Origin: Ralstonia pickettii DTP0602
GTDB lineage: Bacteria; Pseudomonadota; Gammaproteobacteria; Burkholderiales; Burkholderiaceae
Assembly: GCA_000471925.1 (NCBI GenBank)
Contig: CP006668.1
Span: 992,001 to 1,056,000 of the forward strand
Reading direction: 5' to 3'
DNA: 64,000 nt
Both the position numbers and the translations under genes were made by a program. Below the pieces are notes generated by a model. The model was given only the letters and a program-made list of their open reading frames with translations. It ran no database searches and was not told the origin of the DNA. Below, piece after piece: positions 34,036 through 42,354 of the stretch (positions within the stretch are counted from its first letter, which is position 1; every line of letters starts with the position of its first letter).

Positions 34036-34815
34036 TCAATGCCCTCCCGGCGCAGCGAGCGCGGCATCAGCGCTGCCCATATAGGCCTCGATGACCTGCG
34101 GGTTGGCGGAGACTTCCGCGTATGTGCCCTCGGCCAGCACGCTGCCGCGCGCCAGCACCGTGATGGCGTCGCAGATGCCGGACACCACTTTCATGTTGTG
34201 CTCCACCATCAGGATGCTGCGATTGGCCGAGACCTTCTTGATGAGCTGCATGACGCGGTCAACGTCTTCGTGGCCCATGCCCTGCGTAGGCTCGTCGAGC
34301 AGCATCAGCTCGGGATCGAGGGCCAGCGTGGTGGCGATTTCCAGCGCGCGCTTGCGACCGTAGGGCATCTCGGCGGTCGTCATGTCGGCGAAGTCCTCCA
34401 GTCCGACGTCGGCGAGCAATGCCATGGCCCTGTCATCGAGCGATGCGAGGACTTTCGGCGAGCGCCAAAACTGGAAGGAAATCCCGAGCCTGCGCTGCAG
34501 CGGGATACGTACGTTCTCGAGCACGGTCAGGTGCGGAAACACCGCCGAGATCTGGAAGGAGCGCACCACACCCCTGCGTGCGATCTGCGCTGGCTTTTCG
34601 CCGGTGATCTCGTAACCGTTGAACCGTATGGTGCCGCGCGTGGGATCGAGGAACTTAGTAAGGAGGTTGAAGCAGGTGGTCTTGCCTGCACCGTTCGGAC
34701 CAATCAGCGCGTGGATGTGCCCACGCCTGATCTTGAGACTGACGTCGTTTACGGCGACGAATCCCTTGAATTCCTTCCGCAGTCCGACGGTTTCAAGAAT
34801 GAGATTGCTTGCCAT
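34036..34815 (-). CDS. livG: ABC transporter ATP-binding protein (LivG family)
   Basis: 259 residues. Standard P-loop GPNGAGKTTCFNLLTKFLDP, signature AEMPYGRKRALEIATTLALD, Walker B LMLLDEPTQGMGHEDVDRVM and switch MVEHNMKVV. As in other LivG proteins the signature motif is degenerate. First gene of the operon livG-livF-livH-livM-binding protein, transcribed leftward from the promoter near 34.87 kb. It pairs with LivF to power uptake. Confidence 0.95.
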   Translation of the reverse strand: MASNLILETVGLRKEFKGFVAVNDVSLKIRRGHIHALIGPNGAGKTTCFNLLTKFLDPTRGTIRFNGYEITGEKPAQIARRGVVRSFQISAVFPHLTVLENVRIPLQRRLGISFQFWRSPKVLASLDDRAMALLADVGLEDFADMTTAEMPYGRKRALEIATTLALDPELMLLDEPTQGMGHEDVDRVMQLIKKVSANRSILMVEHNMKVVSGICDAITVLARGSVLAEGTYAEVSANPQVIEAYMGSADAALAAPGGH

Positions 34816-35136
34816 GATAATTTCCGCGCCCGTTGTTGGGGGTCTGCTGGAGAATATGGCCGTAACTAGATCACGTCCAATATATTATTGGTACGTCATT
34901 GACACTTTTTGTGTATATGTGTCGGAGGCGGCGCAGCTCGCGCTCCTCGCGGATTGTCGCGGACGTCAGCGTGTCGTAGCGCCACAGAGGCGACAGAAGC
35001 GATTGCGAACAAGGGTCTGTTGCTTGAGCGAAGCGGACGCACAAACGTCCACGCGTCGGTGAAGGCGAATGACCCTTTATGGCCGGGAACGGCCATCGCC
35101 CCTAGCCAGCGAGTGCTTGGCCGCAAGTCTCGCTCC
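34816..35136. other. Promoter region of the Liv-type operon and non-coding spacer to the phasin gene
   Basis: 321 nt. It holds the LysR-box candidate at 34875-34893 and, further right, non-coding sequence with a GCGGAC...GTCC stem similar in kind to the one at 3699-3718. No gene is seen. Confidence 0.5.
34875..34893. promoter_or_regulatory. Candidate LysR box upstream of livG
   Basis: GTCCAATATATTATTGGTA contains a perfect inverted repeat, CCAATA (34877-34882) and TATTGG (34886-34891) around TAT. It is 60-75 nt upstream of the livG start and shares its left half with the site at 28737-28755 beside the LysR gene. The symmetry and the shared half-site suggest that the LysR protein binds both places. 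Confidence 0.6.
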
Positions 35137-35679
35137 TCAGGTCTCGGAATCTTCGGCAGTGGCCGATTCTGATTCGACATCAACGTCAGCGAGGGTGACA
35201 TTCGCAAGCTCAGCCGTTTCCTGCGTGACTTGCTGAACTGATATGTAAGCGGTCTGGGCGGCGTGGATGGCCGACTTCACGATGGCCATTGTCGACTCCG
35301 AAGCAACCGGGGCGGATTCTGAGACTTTCGCAAAGAAGGCCTGCAACTTCTCTGCGTTGGCAGCCTGGACCGCTTCGATGAACGCAGAGAAATCAAGCTG
35401 GGCGCCGCCAGAAATCTCGGAAAGTTGGCGGATGTAGCTCACGAATTTCTCGTGCGCCGGCTTGAGGGTCTCCTCCTGGAGCGCCAGGATATCCTGAATA
35501 GTCGTTGCTGATAGCGCCCTCAACGAAGCATTGGCGCCGTCAGCGATATGGGCCTTACTCGTTTGCAGGTTCAGCACGGCAAGCCGCTCAAGACTCTCGA
35601 ACACCTTAAGCGTTAGACCGTATAGGGTTTCCAGGCTGGCACGATGCGCGGCGGCGATTTGGTCAGACGTGAGGAACAT
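35137..35679 (-). CDS. phaP: Phasin-family protein
   Basis: 180 residues from the ATG at 35679, preceded by AAGGAGA. Phasin_2-type pattern: MFLTSDQIAAAHRASLETLY, ERLAVLNLQTSKAHIADGA, then helical segments and a Glu/Ser-rich acidic tail. Phasins coat polyhydroxyalkanoate granules and help control their size and number. No PHA synthase is in the window; Cupriavidus-type genomes usually carry several dispersed phasins. It is a stand-alone gene. Confidence 0.88.
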   Translation of the reverse strand: MFLTSDQIAAAHRASLETLYGLTLKVFESLERLAVLNLQTSKAHIADGANASLRALSATTIQDILALQEETLKPAHEKFVSYIRQLSEISGGAQLDFSAFIEAVQAANAEKLQAFFAKVSESAPVASESTMAIVKSAIHAAQTAYISVQQVTQETAELANVTLADVDVESESATAEDSET

Positions 35680-36187
35680 CTGCGTCTCCTTTGTCGCTAT
35701 CATTTTTAGAGGATTTACTCTAACTCCGAATGATGACAGCGCGGTGACCAATCGGCTCGGGGTTTACGCCATGAGACTCATCCAGGCAAGGAGTCTGGGG
35801 CGGCGAACGGAATCTCAGCCTTGCTCCCAGGCGATGGATGACCGCTCAGTCGATAGCGGCTTTTCGCCCTTGGCTGGCGAATGGCGGCTCGTCGGCCGAT
35901 TCTGTCATCGGATTAACGAGCCGTACTTGGCAGATGCCTAGCCGACGAGCGGCCCGCTCGCCGGCTATCGGATTGTCACACTTCAGTTTGCTCCGCCATT
36001 TCGAGAGCATCGTCTATTTCAATGCCGAGGTATCGAACCGTGCTTCCAGTTTGGCGCGTCCCACCAGTCCAGCCTGCCCATTGGGCGGCACCATGCGCAA
36101 TTCTGCTAGAAACTGCCTCGCCAGCACGCTTCGGCTTCGTCCCGCTCAGTGCGTCGCGGCGTCGCGGCGAGCCACGTTTTCCTCATG
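35680..36187. other. Intergenic region with a tyrosine-recombinase scar
   Basis: 508 nt. The only recognisable part is the last piece of a phage-type integrase on the minus strand (35976-36060). The rest, including the promoter region of the phasin gene, shows no gene. Confidence 0.45.
35976..36060 (-). pseudogene. C-terminal remnant of a tyrosine site-specific recombinase
   Basis: The minus strand ends in STVRYLGIEIDDALEMAEQ and a stop at 35976-35978. In Burkholderiales integrases the sequence 'LGH.kLeSTVRYLGIEvDDALe.aEQ' carries the catalytic Tyr and closes the protein. Here the preceding GRAKLE is out of frame by one base and the rest of the enzyme is missing. Confidence 0.55.
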
Positions 36188-36637
36188 TCAATGCTCCAAA
36201 GCAGGCTCCGCAACGCCTGACACGCTATTCGCATCGCTTCCTGCCATCGCAATCACCAACCCTGCGAGTTCGCTGCATAAGGCATTTGCATCGTCGATCA
36301 TGGGCTTCAAGGTATCACTTCCAGCTTGCATGGTCGCTTCATCGCCGGCCACGATCGCAATGTCAGCGCTACGTACGCTCACCAATTGCTCCCACCTGAT
36401 TGACCGCTTACTCAGCGCATCCAGCACGATATAGGCAGTCATCAGCTTGGTCAGAGATGCCGGCTGCAGTCGTTCATCCGCATTCTTCTCCAACAGCACG
36501 TGGTGGGATTTTCCGTCCAGGAGAATGTAGGCGCGAGCGGCAATGCGCGGAGGTTCAGCCGCGCTAAGGTTCTGACTGAATACACCAAAAAATGTGAGCG
36601 ACAGGCCGATGCGCCGAAGCAATCGTGAAAAGGACAT
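36188..36637 (-). pseudogene. Truncated D-alanyl-D-alanine carboxypeptidase (PBP5/PBP7-like)
   Basis: 149 residues with a signal-like N-terminus (LLRRIGLSLTFFGVFSQNLS) and the active-site box PASLTKLMTAYIVLDAL (Ser61, Lys64). After about residue 100 the homology fades: the SxN and KTG boxes are absent and the protein stops at about half of the usual catalytic domain (ending AEPALEH). It cannot be a working carboxypeptidase by known chemistry, so it is treated as a truncated gene, although the frame has no internal stop. Confidence 0.7.
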
Positions 36638-36672
36638 CAGGAGACTTCAATTGCAGGATGGACGAATAAGGA

Positions 36673-36703
36673 CGTACCTGCCATCGTGACGATGGCAGGT
36701 ACG
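36673..36703 (-). terminator. Strong hairpin after the racemase gene
   Basis: CGTACCTGCCATC (36673-36685) pairs perfectly with GATGGCAGGTACG (36691-36703) around a 5-nt loop. It begins 2 nt after the stop of the aspartate-operon racemase. No clear U-tract follows on the minus strand, so it may stabilise the 3' end or terminate weakly. Confidence 0.7.
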
Positions 36704-36704
36704 A

Positions 36705-37941
36705 TCAGCCAGATCGCGCAAGCTGGACGCAACGCTTTGCGAGCACGTCCGTAGGGTCGACCAGAGAGACAGTTTGCGTGCTTCCAATCTCGAATTGATC
36801 CGTTTGGGCAAATATCAACGGGAGCTCGGTACAGCCGAGAATCTGCACCCTGGCGCCTTTGCCGTGCAGGTGAGCGATCGCAGCGCGTAGCAACTCAGCG
36901 CAATGGCCTTGCGTATGCCCAGCCTTGACGCCTTCAGCGCCGTAGATGGCATCCATGACCATCTGCTGGATCTCTGGCGCTGGCGTGATGAGTTCCAGGT
37001 GGCCCGCGGCTGCTTCGTGATAGACGCGACTTTCCACGGTTCCTGATGTCGCAAGCAGGCCAACCTTCGCGCCTTTGCCGTACTTGTCGACGATATGCAG
37101 GACCGTCTCCGTCAGCATATTGACGATCGGTATGGAAAGGTGAGGCTGGATACGCTCGACATATGCGTGCGCCGTATTGCATGGAATCGCAATCGCGTTC
37201 GCGCCTTCGGACTCCAGCCGCTTGCACGTTGCGAAGAGGGCAACCGTCGGGTCGGCCTCCTGGTACAGGAGGTTTGCCGTACGGTCGGGTATTTGAGGGT
37301 TTTGCTCAACGACCATCTTGATATGGTCCTGATCCTTCGCCGCGGTGGTGTTCTTTACGACTTTCCCCATGAAGTCGACCGTGGCAGCAGGCCCGACGCC
37401 ACCGACGATGCCCAGCTTGAACGCGAGATTGACCTGCCCATCCGCCAGGGCCGTGGCATAGTCTGCATAGACCTGGTTCACGTCGACGAACGCGATGCCG
37501 CGCCGCTGCACGGCGGCAGCCACGAGGGAGAGTTCGGTCATGCCAGGGACAATCAGCTCCGCGCCAAGTTCGAGCAGTTCCTGGCAGGCTTGGAAAATCC
37601 GCTCCAGGGCGAGACCTTCCGTATTGCCGGACCTGATACCCCCAGGACCATAAATGGCGTCCATTAAACTGGCCTGCGCTGCGTCGGAAGGATACACAAT
37701 CTCAAAATCACGGCCGAAGCTATCATCGAATAGGCGCGACTGACGTACGAAGTCCGAAGCAAGAACGCCAATTTTTCCACCGCGGGGTATGGCGTCATTC
37801 AGCGTCGGCACCAACGCATCGAGCATATTGACGAGGCGCACCGACAGCTCCGCCTGAAGCTCTTCACGGAAGGTGTGGGACGCAAAGCAAGGCATGAGCA
37901 CCGCATCGACCTTCCTGCTTTCGAAGGACTGGCAAGTCTTA
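36705..37941 (-). pseudogene. Tandem-domain aspartate/glutamate racemase, C-terminal part (gene cut by IS630-family element)
   Basis: The larger part of a gene whose first 67 codons lie at 39043-39244. It holds the rest of racemase domain 1 (LMPCFASHTFREELQ with the first Cys; VPGMTELSLVAA where the second Cys would be, here Met/Thr) and a complete domain 2 (GIVGGVGPAATVDFMGKVV, AIAIPCNTAHAYVERI and ILGCTELPLIF, both catalytic Cys present). Domain 2 should racemise Asp or Glu; domain 1 looks catalytically incomplete. Deleting the element and one TA gives 1437 nt, exactly 479 codons. In this sequence the protein is interrupted. Confidence 0.88.
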
Positions 37942-39042
37942 CTCAGCAGTCCCAAATATATGCGACAGATGGGGCATCAAAGAATGATCGAATGAGGGTG
38001 CGCTTTTTCTGCAGCCCACGCAGTTGTTGCTCGACGCGAATCTCCAGCTTCTCGCCGGTGCGCAGCGGATTGCGCGCCACGCCGGTGCGCTTGAGGTGAC
38101 TCCATACCAGCTCGTCCGGATTGAGGTCCGGCGCGTAACCCGGCAGGAAGTGCAACGTTAATCTGCCGCCAGTGGATTCGACGTACTCGCGCACACTTGC
38201 CTTCTTATGGGCTGGCAAGCCGTCAATGACAAGATGCACCGGCTTGCGCCTGCCCCTCATCATCTTCCTGAGCAATTCGATGAACAGCTCCGCGGTGAGC
38301 GCGCCCTTGTACGTCGCGAACCAGAAGCCGCCCCGGGCGTTGACCGCCGAGGCTGCCGAGATCGATTGGCGCTGGCCGGGGCGCTCGATCACCGGACTCT
38401 GCCCTTTGAGCGCCCAAGTCTTGCCGTGCACCGTGTCGGCTCGAAACCCGGATTCATCCCAGAAGTAGATTTCCGCCCCACTACGTCGGGCCCTTGCTGC
38501 AAGGTCAGGATAGGTCTCACGCTGCCAGCGCTCAATCGCCTGCGGATCTCGCTGATAGGCGCGCTGCAGTGGTTTTTGTGGCGTCAGGCCCAAACGGGCC
38601 AGCAACCTCCCCACTGCGGTCAGACCCATGCGCACACCAAACTTTTGCTTAATCAAGGTGGCCACGATTTGCCGCGTCCACAGCCCGAAGTCCAATCCGA
38701 ATTGCCGCGGGTCCCTGCCGTTAATCCAGCGTAGAACCTGGGCCTGCTGGTGCGCTGTGAGCTTGGGCGGTCGACCGGTGGCAGGCCGCGCTGCCAGTGC
38801 CCGCTCCCCATTGCCGCGCCCGCTGGCAGCCTTGAGCCATCGGTAGATCGAGGTGCGATTCATTCCCAGGGACTTCACTACCTCCGACGGCTTCTCGCCT
38901 TCCTTCACCCGGCGCAACGCCAGCAGCCGAAATTCTTCCTGCGTCGCGCGATCCAGTTGGCGGCCATCTCGTTTCATGGCTCATGAGACTACCGTCGATC
39001 CCATTCGTTCAATTTTTGTCGCCTTATTTTGGGACTGGTCAG
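37942..39042 (-). mobile_element. IS630-family insertion sequence, 1101 bp, inserted at TA
   Basis: The ends are inverted repeats: CTCAGCAGTCCCAAATATAT at 37942-37961 and the complement of CTGACCAGTCCCAAAATAAG at 39042-39023. A TA is duplicated on both sides (37940-37941 and 39043-39044), the hallmark of IS630/Tc1-mariner insertion. It carries one transposase and splits the racemase gene. Because the host reading frame is otherwise intact, the insertion is recent. Confidence 0.93.
37943..38977 (-). CDS. IS630-family transposase
   Basis: 344 residues. The N-terminal HTH region (EKPSEVVKSLGMNRTSIYRW) is followed by a winged-helix linker (ARPATGRPPKLTAHQQAQVL) and the DDE domain: IYFWDESGFRAD, LVIDGLPAHKKASV, and YAPDLNPDELVWSHLK. 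All three acidic residues are present. The stop lies 1 nt inside the left end of the element. Likely functional. Confidence 0.94.
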   Translation of the reverse strand: MKRDGRQLDRATQEEFRLLALRRVKEGEKPSEVVKSLGMNRTSIYRWLKAASGRGNGERALAARPATGRPPKLTAHQQAQVLRWINGRDPRQFGLDFGLWTRQIVATLIKQKFGVRMGLTAVGRLLARLGLTPQKPLQRAYQRDPQAIERWQRETYPDLAARARRSGAEIYFWDESGFRADTVHGKTWALKGQSPVIERPGQRQSISAASAVNARGGFWFATYKGALTAELFIELLRKMMRGRRKPVHLVIDGLPAHKKASVREYVESTGGRLTLHFLPGYAPDLNPDELVWSHLKRTGVARNPLRTGEKLEIRVEQQLRGLQKKRTLIRSFFDAPSVAYIWDC

Positions 39043-39244
39043 TAAAGACGTAGAGCTTGCGGCTTGTCATGCTCGCATCGCGCGTCAGTGGCGTCGCTAC
39101 ATCGCGAAACGGATGCTGCTCGAACAGGAAGTGGTACCGGCCCTGGTCGGCCATGACTGTGCGGCTCTTGACCAGCTTGAGAAAGAGGTCAGCGCCGGCC
39201 AGTGCGCCGAGCCCGCCAATGATTCCGAACGTGAGCTGTTGCAT
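39043..39244 (-). pseudogene. Tandem-domain aspartate/glutamate racemase, N-terminal part
   Basis: The start of the racemase: MQQLTFGIIGGLGALAGADL, then RYHFLFEQHPFRD and SRKLYVF, where the IS630-family element enters. The GGLGA.AgaD motif is the N-terminal phosphate/substrate loop of the Asp/Glu racemase family. Read through, the frame ends inside the element at 38981. It is the third gene of the operon after aspartase and the symporter. Whether any truncated product is made is unknown. Confidence 0.85.
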
Positions 39245-39268
39245 GCTTGTGAGATAGCGATGGTTGCC

Positions 39269-39293
39269 GGAGGCAGAAGGCGATCCTGCCTCC
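39269..39293. terminator. Hairpin between the symporter and racemase genes
   Basis: GGAGGCAG (39269-39276) pairs with CTGCCTCC (39286-39293) around a 9-nt loop. It sits in the 68-nt gap inside the operon. It could attenuate transcription into the racemase or mark a processing site. No U-run follows on the minus strand. Confidence 0.45.
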
Positions 39294-39312
39294 TTTGCGT
39301 CCCTGTGAAAGT

Positions 39313-40623
39313 TTAGCCGGCTGACGTACCAGGGGTGCGTTGCGCGGTGTAAGTACCGTGCGCTTCACCTGGCACCACTGCCTCAGCGGGTACGGGCGAA
39401 ATCTCGTTTTCCAGCTTGGCCACTACGGCGGTAGCAACGCTGTTACCGACGACGTTGGTAGCCGTGCGGCCCATGTCGAAGAATTGGTCGATGCCGATAA
39501 TCAGCAGCAGGCCGGCCTCCGGCAGATTGAACATGGGAAGCGTAGCGGCCACGACCACCAGTGACGCGCGTGCGACCCCGGCCATCCCCTTGCTGGTCAC
39601 CATCAGGACCAGCAGAATCGTCAACTGCTGCATCAGCGTCAGCTCGATGTTGTATGCCTGCGCAATGAACATCACCGCAAAGGCCTGGTACATCATCGAA
39701 CCGTCCAGGTTGAACGAATAGCCCAGCGGCAGGACGAAGCTCGAGACGCGCTTGGATACGCCAAACCGCTCGAGCGCCGTGATGGTCTTCGGATAGGCGG
39801 ACTCGCTGCTGGCCGTCGAGAATGCCAGCAGGATCGGCTCACGGATCAGGCTCGCGAGCTTGCCGGTGCTGCGGCCCAGGAACAGGAACCCAATGCCGAA
39901 CAGGATGGCCCACAGGATGGCGAGGCCGAGATAGAACTCGCCCACCAGCTTGCCGTAGCTGGCCAGCACGCCGATGCCCTCTACCGTAATGGATGCTGCC
40001 ATGGCGGCAAAGACGCCTACGGGAGCGAAACGCATCACGCAATCAGTAATGCGGAACATTACCTTTGTCAGTTCTTCGATGCCGCTGGCGATGGTGGACT
40101 TGCCGCTGCCCTTCACAAACGCCAGCGCCGAGCCAAAGAACAGGGAGAACACGAGAATCTGCAGAATCTCGTTGTTGGCCATGGCCTCGAAGATGCTCTT
40201 CGGGAACACATGGGTGAAGAATCCCTTGAGGCTGAAATCCCCCGTCTTCAGGTTGGTGGCCGCGCCCACGTCAGGCAATGCGAGGTTCAGATTGGCACCG
40301 GGCTGGAAGAGATTTACCAACAGCATGCCGAGCGCCAGCGAGATGGCCGAGGCCGAGACAAACCAGATCATGGCCTTCAGGCCGATCCGGCCCACTGCGC
40401 CGCCATCTGCCATGCTGGCCAGGCCGCCAACGAGGGTGGCGAAAACCAGAGGGGCAATGATCATCTTGATCATGCGCAGGAAGATGTCAGTCACGATACC
40501 GAAGTAACCAGCAATCTCCTTGGCCGCCTGGGCGTCTTTCGCCAGGTGATGGCACAGCCAGCCGACGGCGATGCCCGCCACCATTGCGACCACGATTTGC
40601 GTGGTCAATTTTTTTGTATTCAC
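39313..40623 (-). CDS. Dicarboxylate/amino acid:cation symporter (DctA/GltP family)
   Basis: 436 residues from the GTG at 40623, chosen because GGAGG lies 6 nt upstream. Marks of the family: FLRMIKMIIAPLVFATLVGG, the Ser-rich hairpin AFSTASSESAYPKT, VLPLGYSFNLDGSMMYQAF and FFDMGRTATNVVGNSVAT with the NVxG substrate site. It imports aspartate, glutamate or C4-dicarboxylates with protons or sodium. Lying between aspartase and the racemase, aspartate is the most likely substrate. Confidence 0.93.
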   Translation of the reverse strand: MNTKKLTTQIVVAMVAGIAVGWLCHHLAKDAQAAKEIAGYFGIVTDIFLRMIKMIIAPLVFATLVGGLASMADGGAVGRIGLKAMIWFVSASAISLALGMLLVNLFQPGANLNLALPDVGAATNLKTGDFSLKGFFTHVFPKSIFEAMANNEILQILVFSLFFGSALAFVKGSGKSTIASGIEELTKVMFRITDCVMRFAPVGVFAAMAASITVEGIGVLASYGKLVGEFYLGLAILWAILFGIGFLFLGRSTGKLASLIREPILLAFSTASSESAYPKTITALERFGVSKRVSSFVLPLGYSFNLDGSMMYQAFAVMFIAQAYNIELTLMQQLTILLVLMVTSKGMAGVARASLVVVAATLPMFNLPEAGLLLIIGIDQFFDMGRTATNVVGNSVATAVVAKLENEISPVPAEAVVPGEAHGTYTAQRTPGTSAG

Positions 40624-40677
40624 TGTTTCCTCCACCTGCTGATGGTGTTGCCAGAAATTCTGACGATTCCTGATGCC

Positions 40678-42111
40678 TTATTGGTTGAGTGCAACCGGTG
40701 CACGTGGCGCAGTCAGGACCTCGGGGCGCAGGATCTCCGCCAGCGCTGCTGCCGAGAGAAGTCCGCGTTCGAGAACGATGTCAGCGACCTTGCGTCCGGT
40801 TTCCAGGGCTTCCCGTGCAACTTCCGTTGAATTGGCGTAGCCGATGTAGGGATTCAACGCGGTCACCAGGACGATCGAGCGGTCCAGCATCTCGCGCATA
40901 TGCTCGGGATTTGCCGTAATCCCACGCACGCACTTTTCATCCAGCGTGGCGCATGCCTGAGTCAGGTGGCTGATGCTGCGGAACAGCGAATAGGCAATGA
41001 CCGGCTCGAAGGCGTTGAGCTGCAGTTGCCCGGCCTCGGCGGCCATGGTGATGGTCATGTCGTTGCCAATCACTTCGAAGGCCACCTGGTTCATGACTTC
41101 CGGAATCACCGGATTGACCTTGCCCGGCATGATGCTCGAGCCGGCCTGGACGGGAGGCAGGTTGATTTCGCCGAATCCCGCGCGGGGGCCGCTCGACAGC
41201 AGGCGCAAGTCGTTGCACACCTTGGAAAGCTTGACGGCGATGCGCTTGAGAACGCCCGACAATTGCACAAACGCGCCACAGTCTTGCGTCGCCTCGATCA
41301 GGTAGGGGGCCGTATGCAACGGCAGACCGCTGATGGTGCAGAGGTGCTGACAAACGCGAACTGCATATTCCGGGTGTGCATTGATGCCGGTACCAATTGC
41401 GGTCGCGCCGAGGTTGATCTCGCTGATCAGTGGGAGCGCCTCGGCCAGTCGTTGGCGATCCTCGTTGAGCATGACCGCGTACGTGGCGAATTCCTGGCCA
41501 AGCGTCATCGGCACGGCATCCTGCAACTGCGTACGGCCGACTTTCAGCATGGTGCGGAATTCTGTCGCCTTGCGTTCGAACGACGCTTCCAGAAGCGACA
41601 TCTGGTCCAGCAGCCGGAGCGCACTGCGATAAGTCGCAACCTTCAAGGCGGTCGGGTAGACGTCATTGGTCGATTGACTCATGTTGACGTGTTCGTTGGG
41701 GTGCAGAACCTCGTACTCCCCACGCTGGTGACCGAGCAGTTCCAGCGCCTTGTTGCAGACGACCTCGTTGGCGTTCATATTCGTCGAGGTCCCGGCGCCA
41801 CCCTGGATGAGATCCACCGCAAACTGTTCAGCGTGCTGACCTGTGCGGATCGCCTTGCAGGCGTCGACGATGGCTTGGCAGCGCGCGTCATCGAGCAGGC
41901 CGAGGTCCCGGTTCGTGAGTGCGGCTGCCTCCTTGATGTCGACCAGGGCGACAATCAGTTCGAGATACTTCGAAATCGGGTCGCCCGAAATCGGGAAATT
42001 CTCCAGCGCCCGCAGGGTATGGATGCCGTAGTACGCGTCTGCTGGCACCTCGCGGTAGCCCAGCAAATCGTGCTCGCGTCGCGTCCCCTTGAAAATCTCT
42101 TGCTTGCTCAT
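40678..42111 (-). CDS. aspA: Aspartate ammonia-lyase (aspartase)
   Basis: 477 residues from the ATG at 42111 (AGGA 5 nt upstream), within one residue of E. coli AspA. It has DLIQGGAGTSTNMNANEVV, HVNMSQSTNDVYPTAL, and the flexible catalytic loop GSSIMPGKVNPVIPEVMNQV (about residue 323) of the aspartase/fumarase superfamily. It splits L-aspartate to fumarate and ammonia. First gene of the aspA-symporter-racemase operon, which would let the cell take up D- or L-aspartate and feed fumarate to the TCA cycle. The divergent LysR gene is 240 nt away. Confidence 0.95.
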   Translation of the reverse strand: MSKQEIFKGTRREHDLLGYREVPADAYYGIHTLRALENFPISGDPISKYLELIVALVDIKEAAALTNRDLGLLDDARCQAIVDACKAIRTGQHAEQFAVDLIQGGAGTSTNMNANEVVCNKALELLGHQRGEYEVLHPNEHVNMSQSTNDVYPTALKVATYRSALRLLDQMSLLEASFERKATEFRTMLKVGRTQLQDAVPMTLGQEFATYAVMLNEDRQRLAEALPLISEINLGATAIGTGINAHPEYAVRVCQHLCTISGLPLHTAPYLIEATQDCGAFVQLSGVLKRIAVKLSKVCNDLRLLSSGPRAGFGEINLPPVQAGSSIMPGKVNPVIPEVMNQVAFEVIGNDMTITMAAEAGQLQLNAFEPVIAYSLFRSISHLTQACATLDEKCVRGITANPEHMREMLDRSIVLVTALNPYIGYANSTEVAREALETGRKVADIVLERGLLSAAALAEILRPEVLTAPRAPVALNQ

Positions 42112-42191
42112 CGCGTTCCTCATCAGTGCGCCTGATTGGCGCAACCGGATTCTAGGAGCGCAAGGAAACCGAGCTGATGAGGATGTACACT

Positions 42192-42218
42192 AAAAGTATT
42201 CCATACTGGAATACTTTT
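42192..42218. promoter_or_regulatory. Palindromic operator in the aspA/LysR divergent promoter
   Basis: AAAAGTATTCC (42192-42202) and GGAATACTTTT (42208-42218) are perfectly complementary around ATACT. It is 81 nt upstream of aspA and 136 nt upstream of the LysR start. A dimeric regulator, most simply the adjacent LysR protein, should bind here. No competing symmetry of this strength is seen in the gap. Confidence 0.75.
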
Positions 42219-42354
42219 CATAAGTTTAGTCTGGAGCACTTTTGTGCCGGCGTAAAGCGAAGTTCACGGCGCTTTTTTTGCACAGCACCGGCGATGCTCG
42301 GGTTTACCATGGCGACAACATCGAATAAACCAGGCGGCACGTCGAGGGGCGCAA

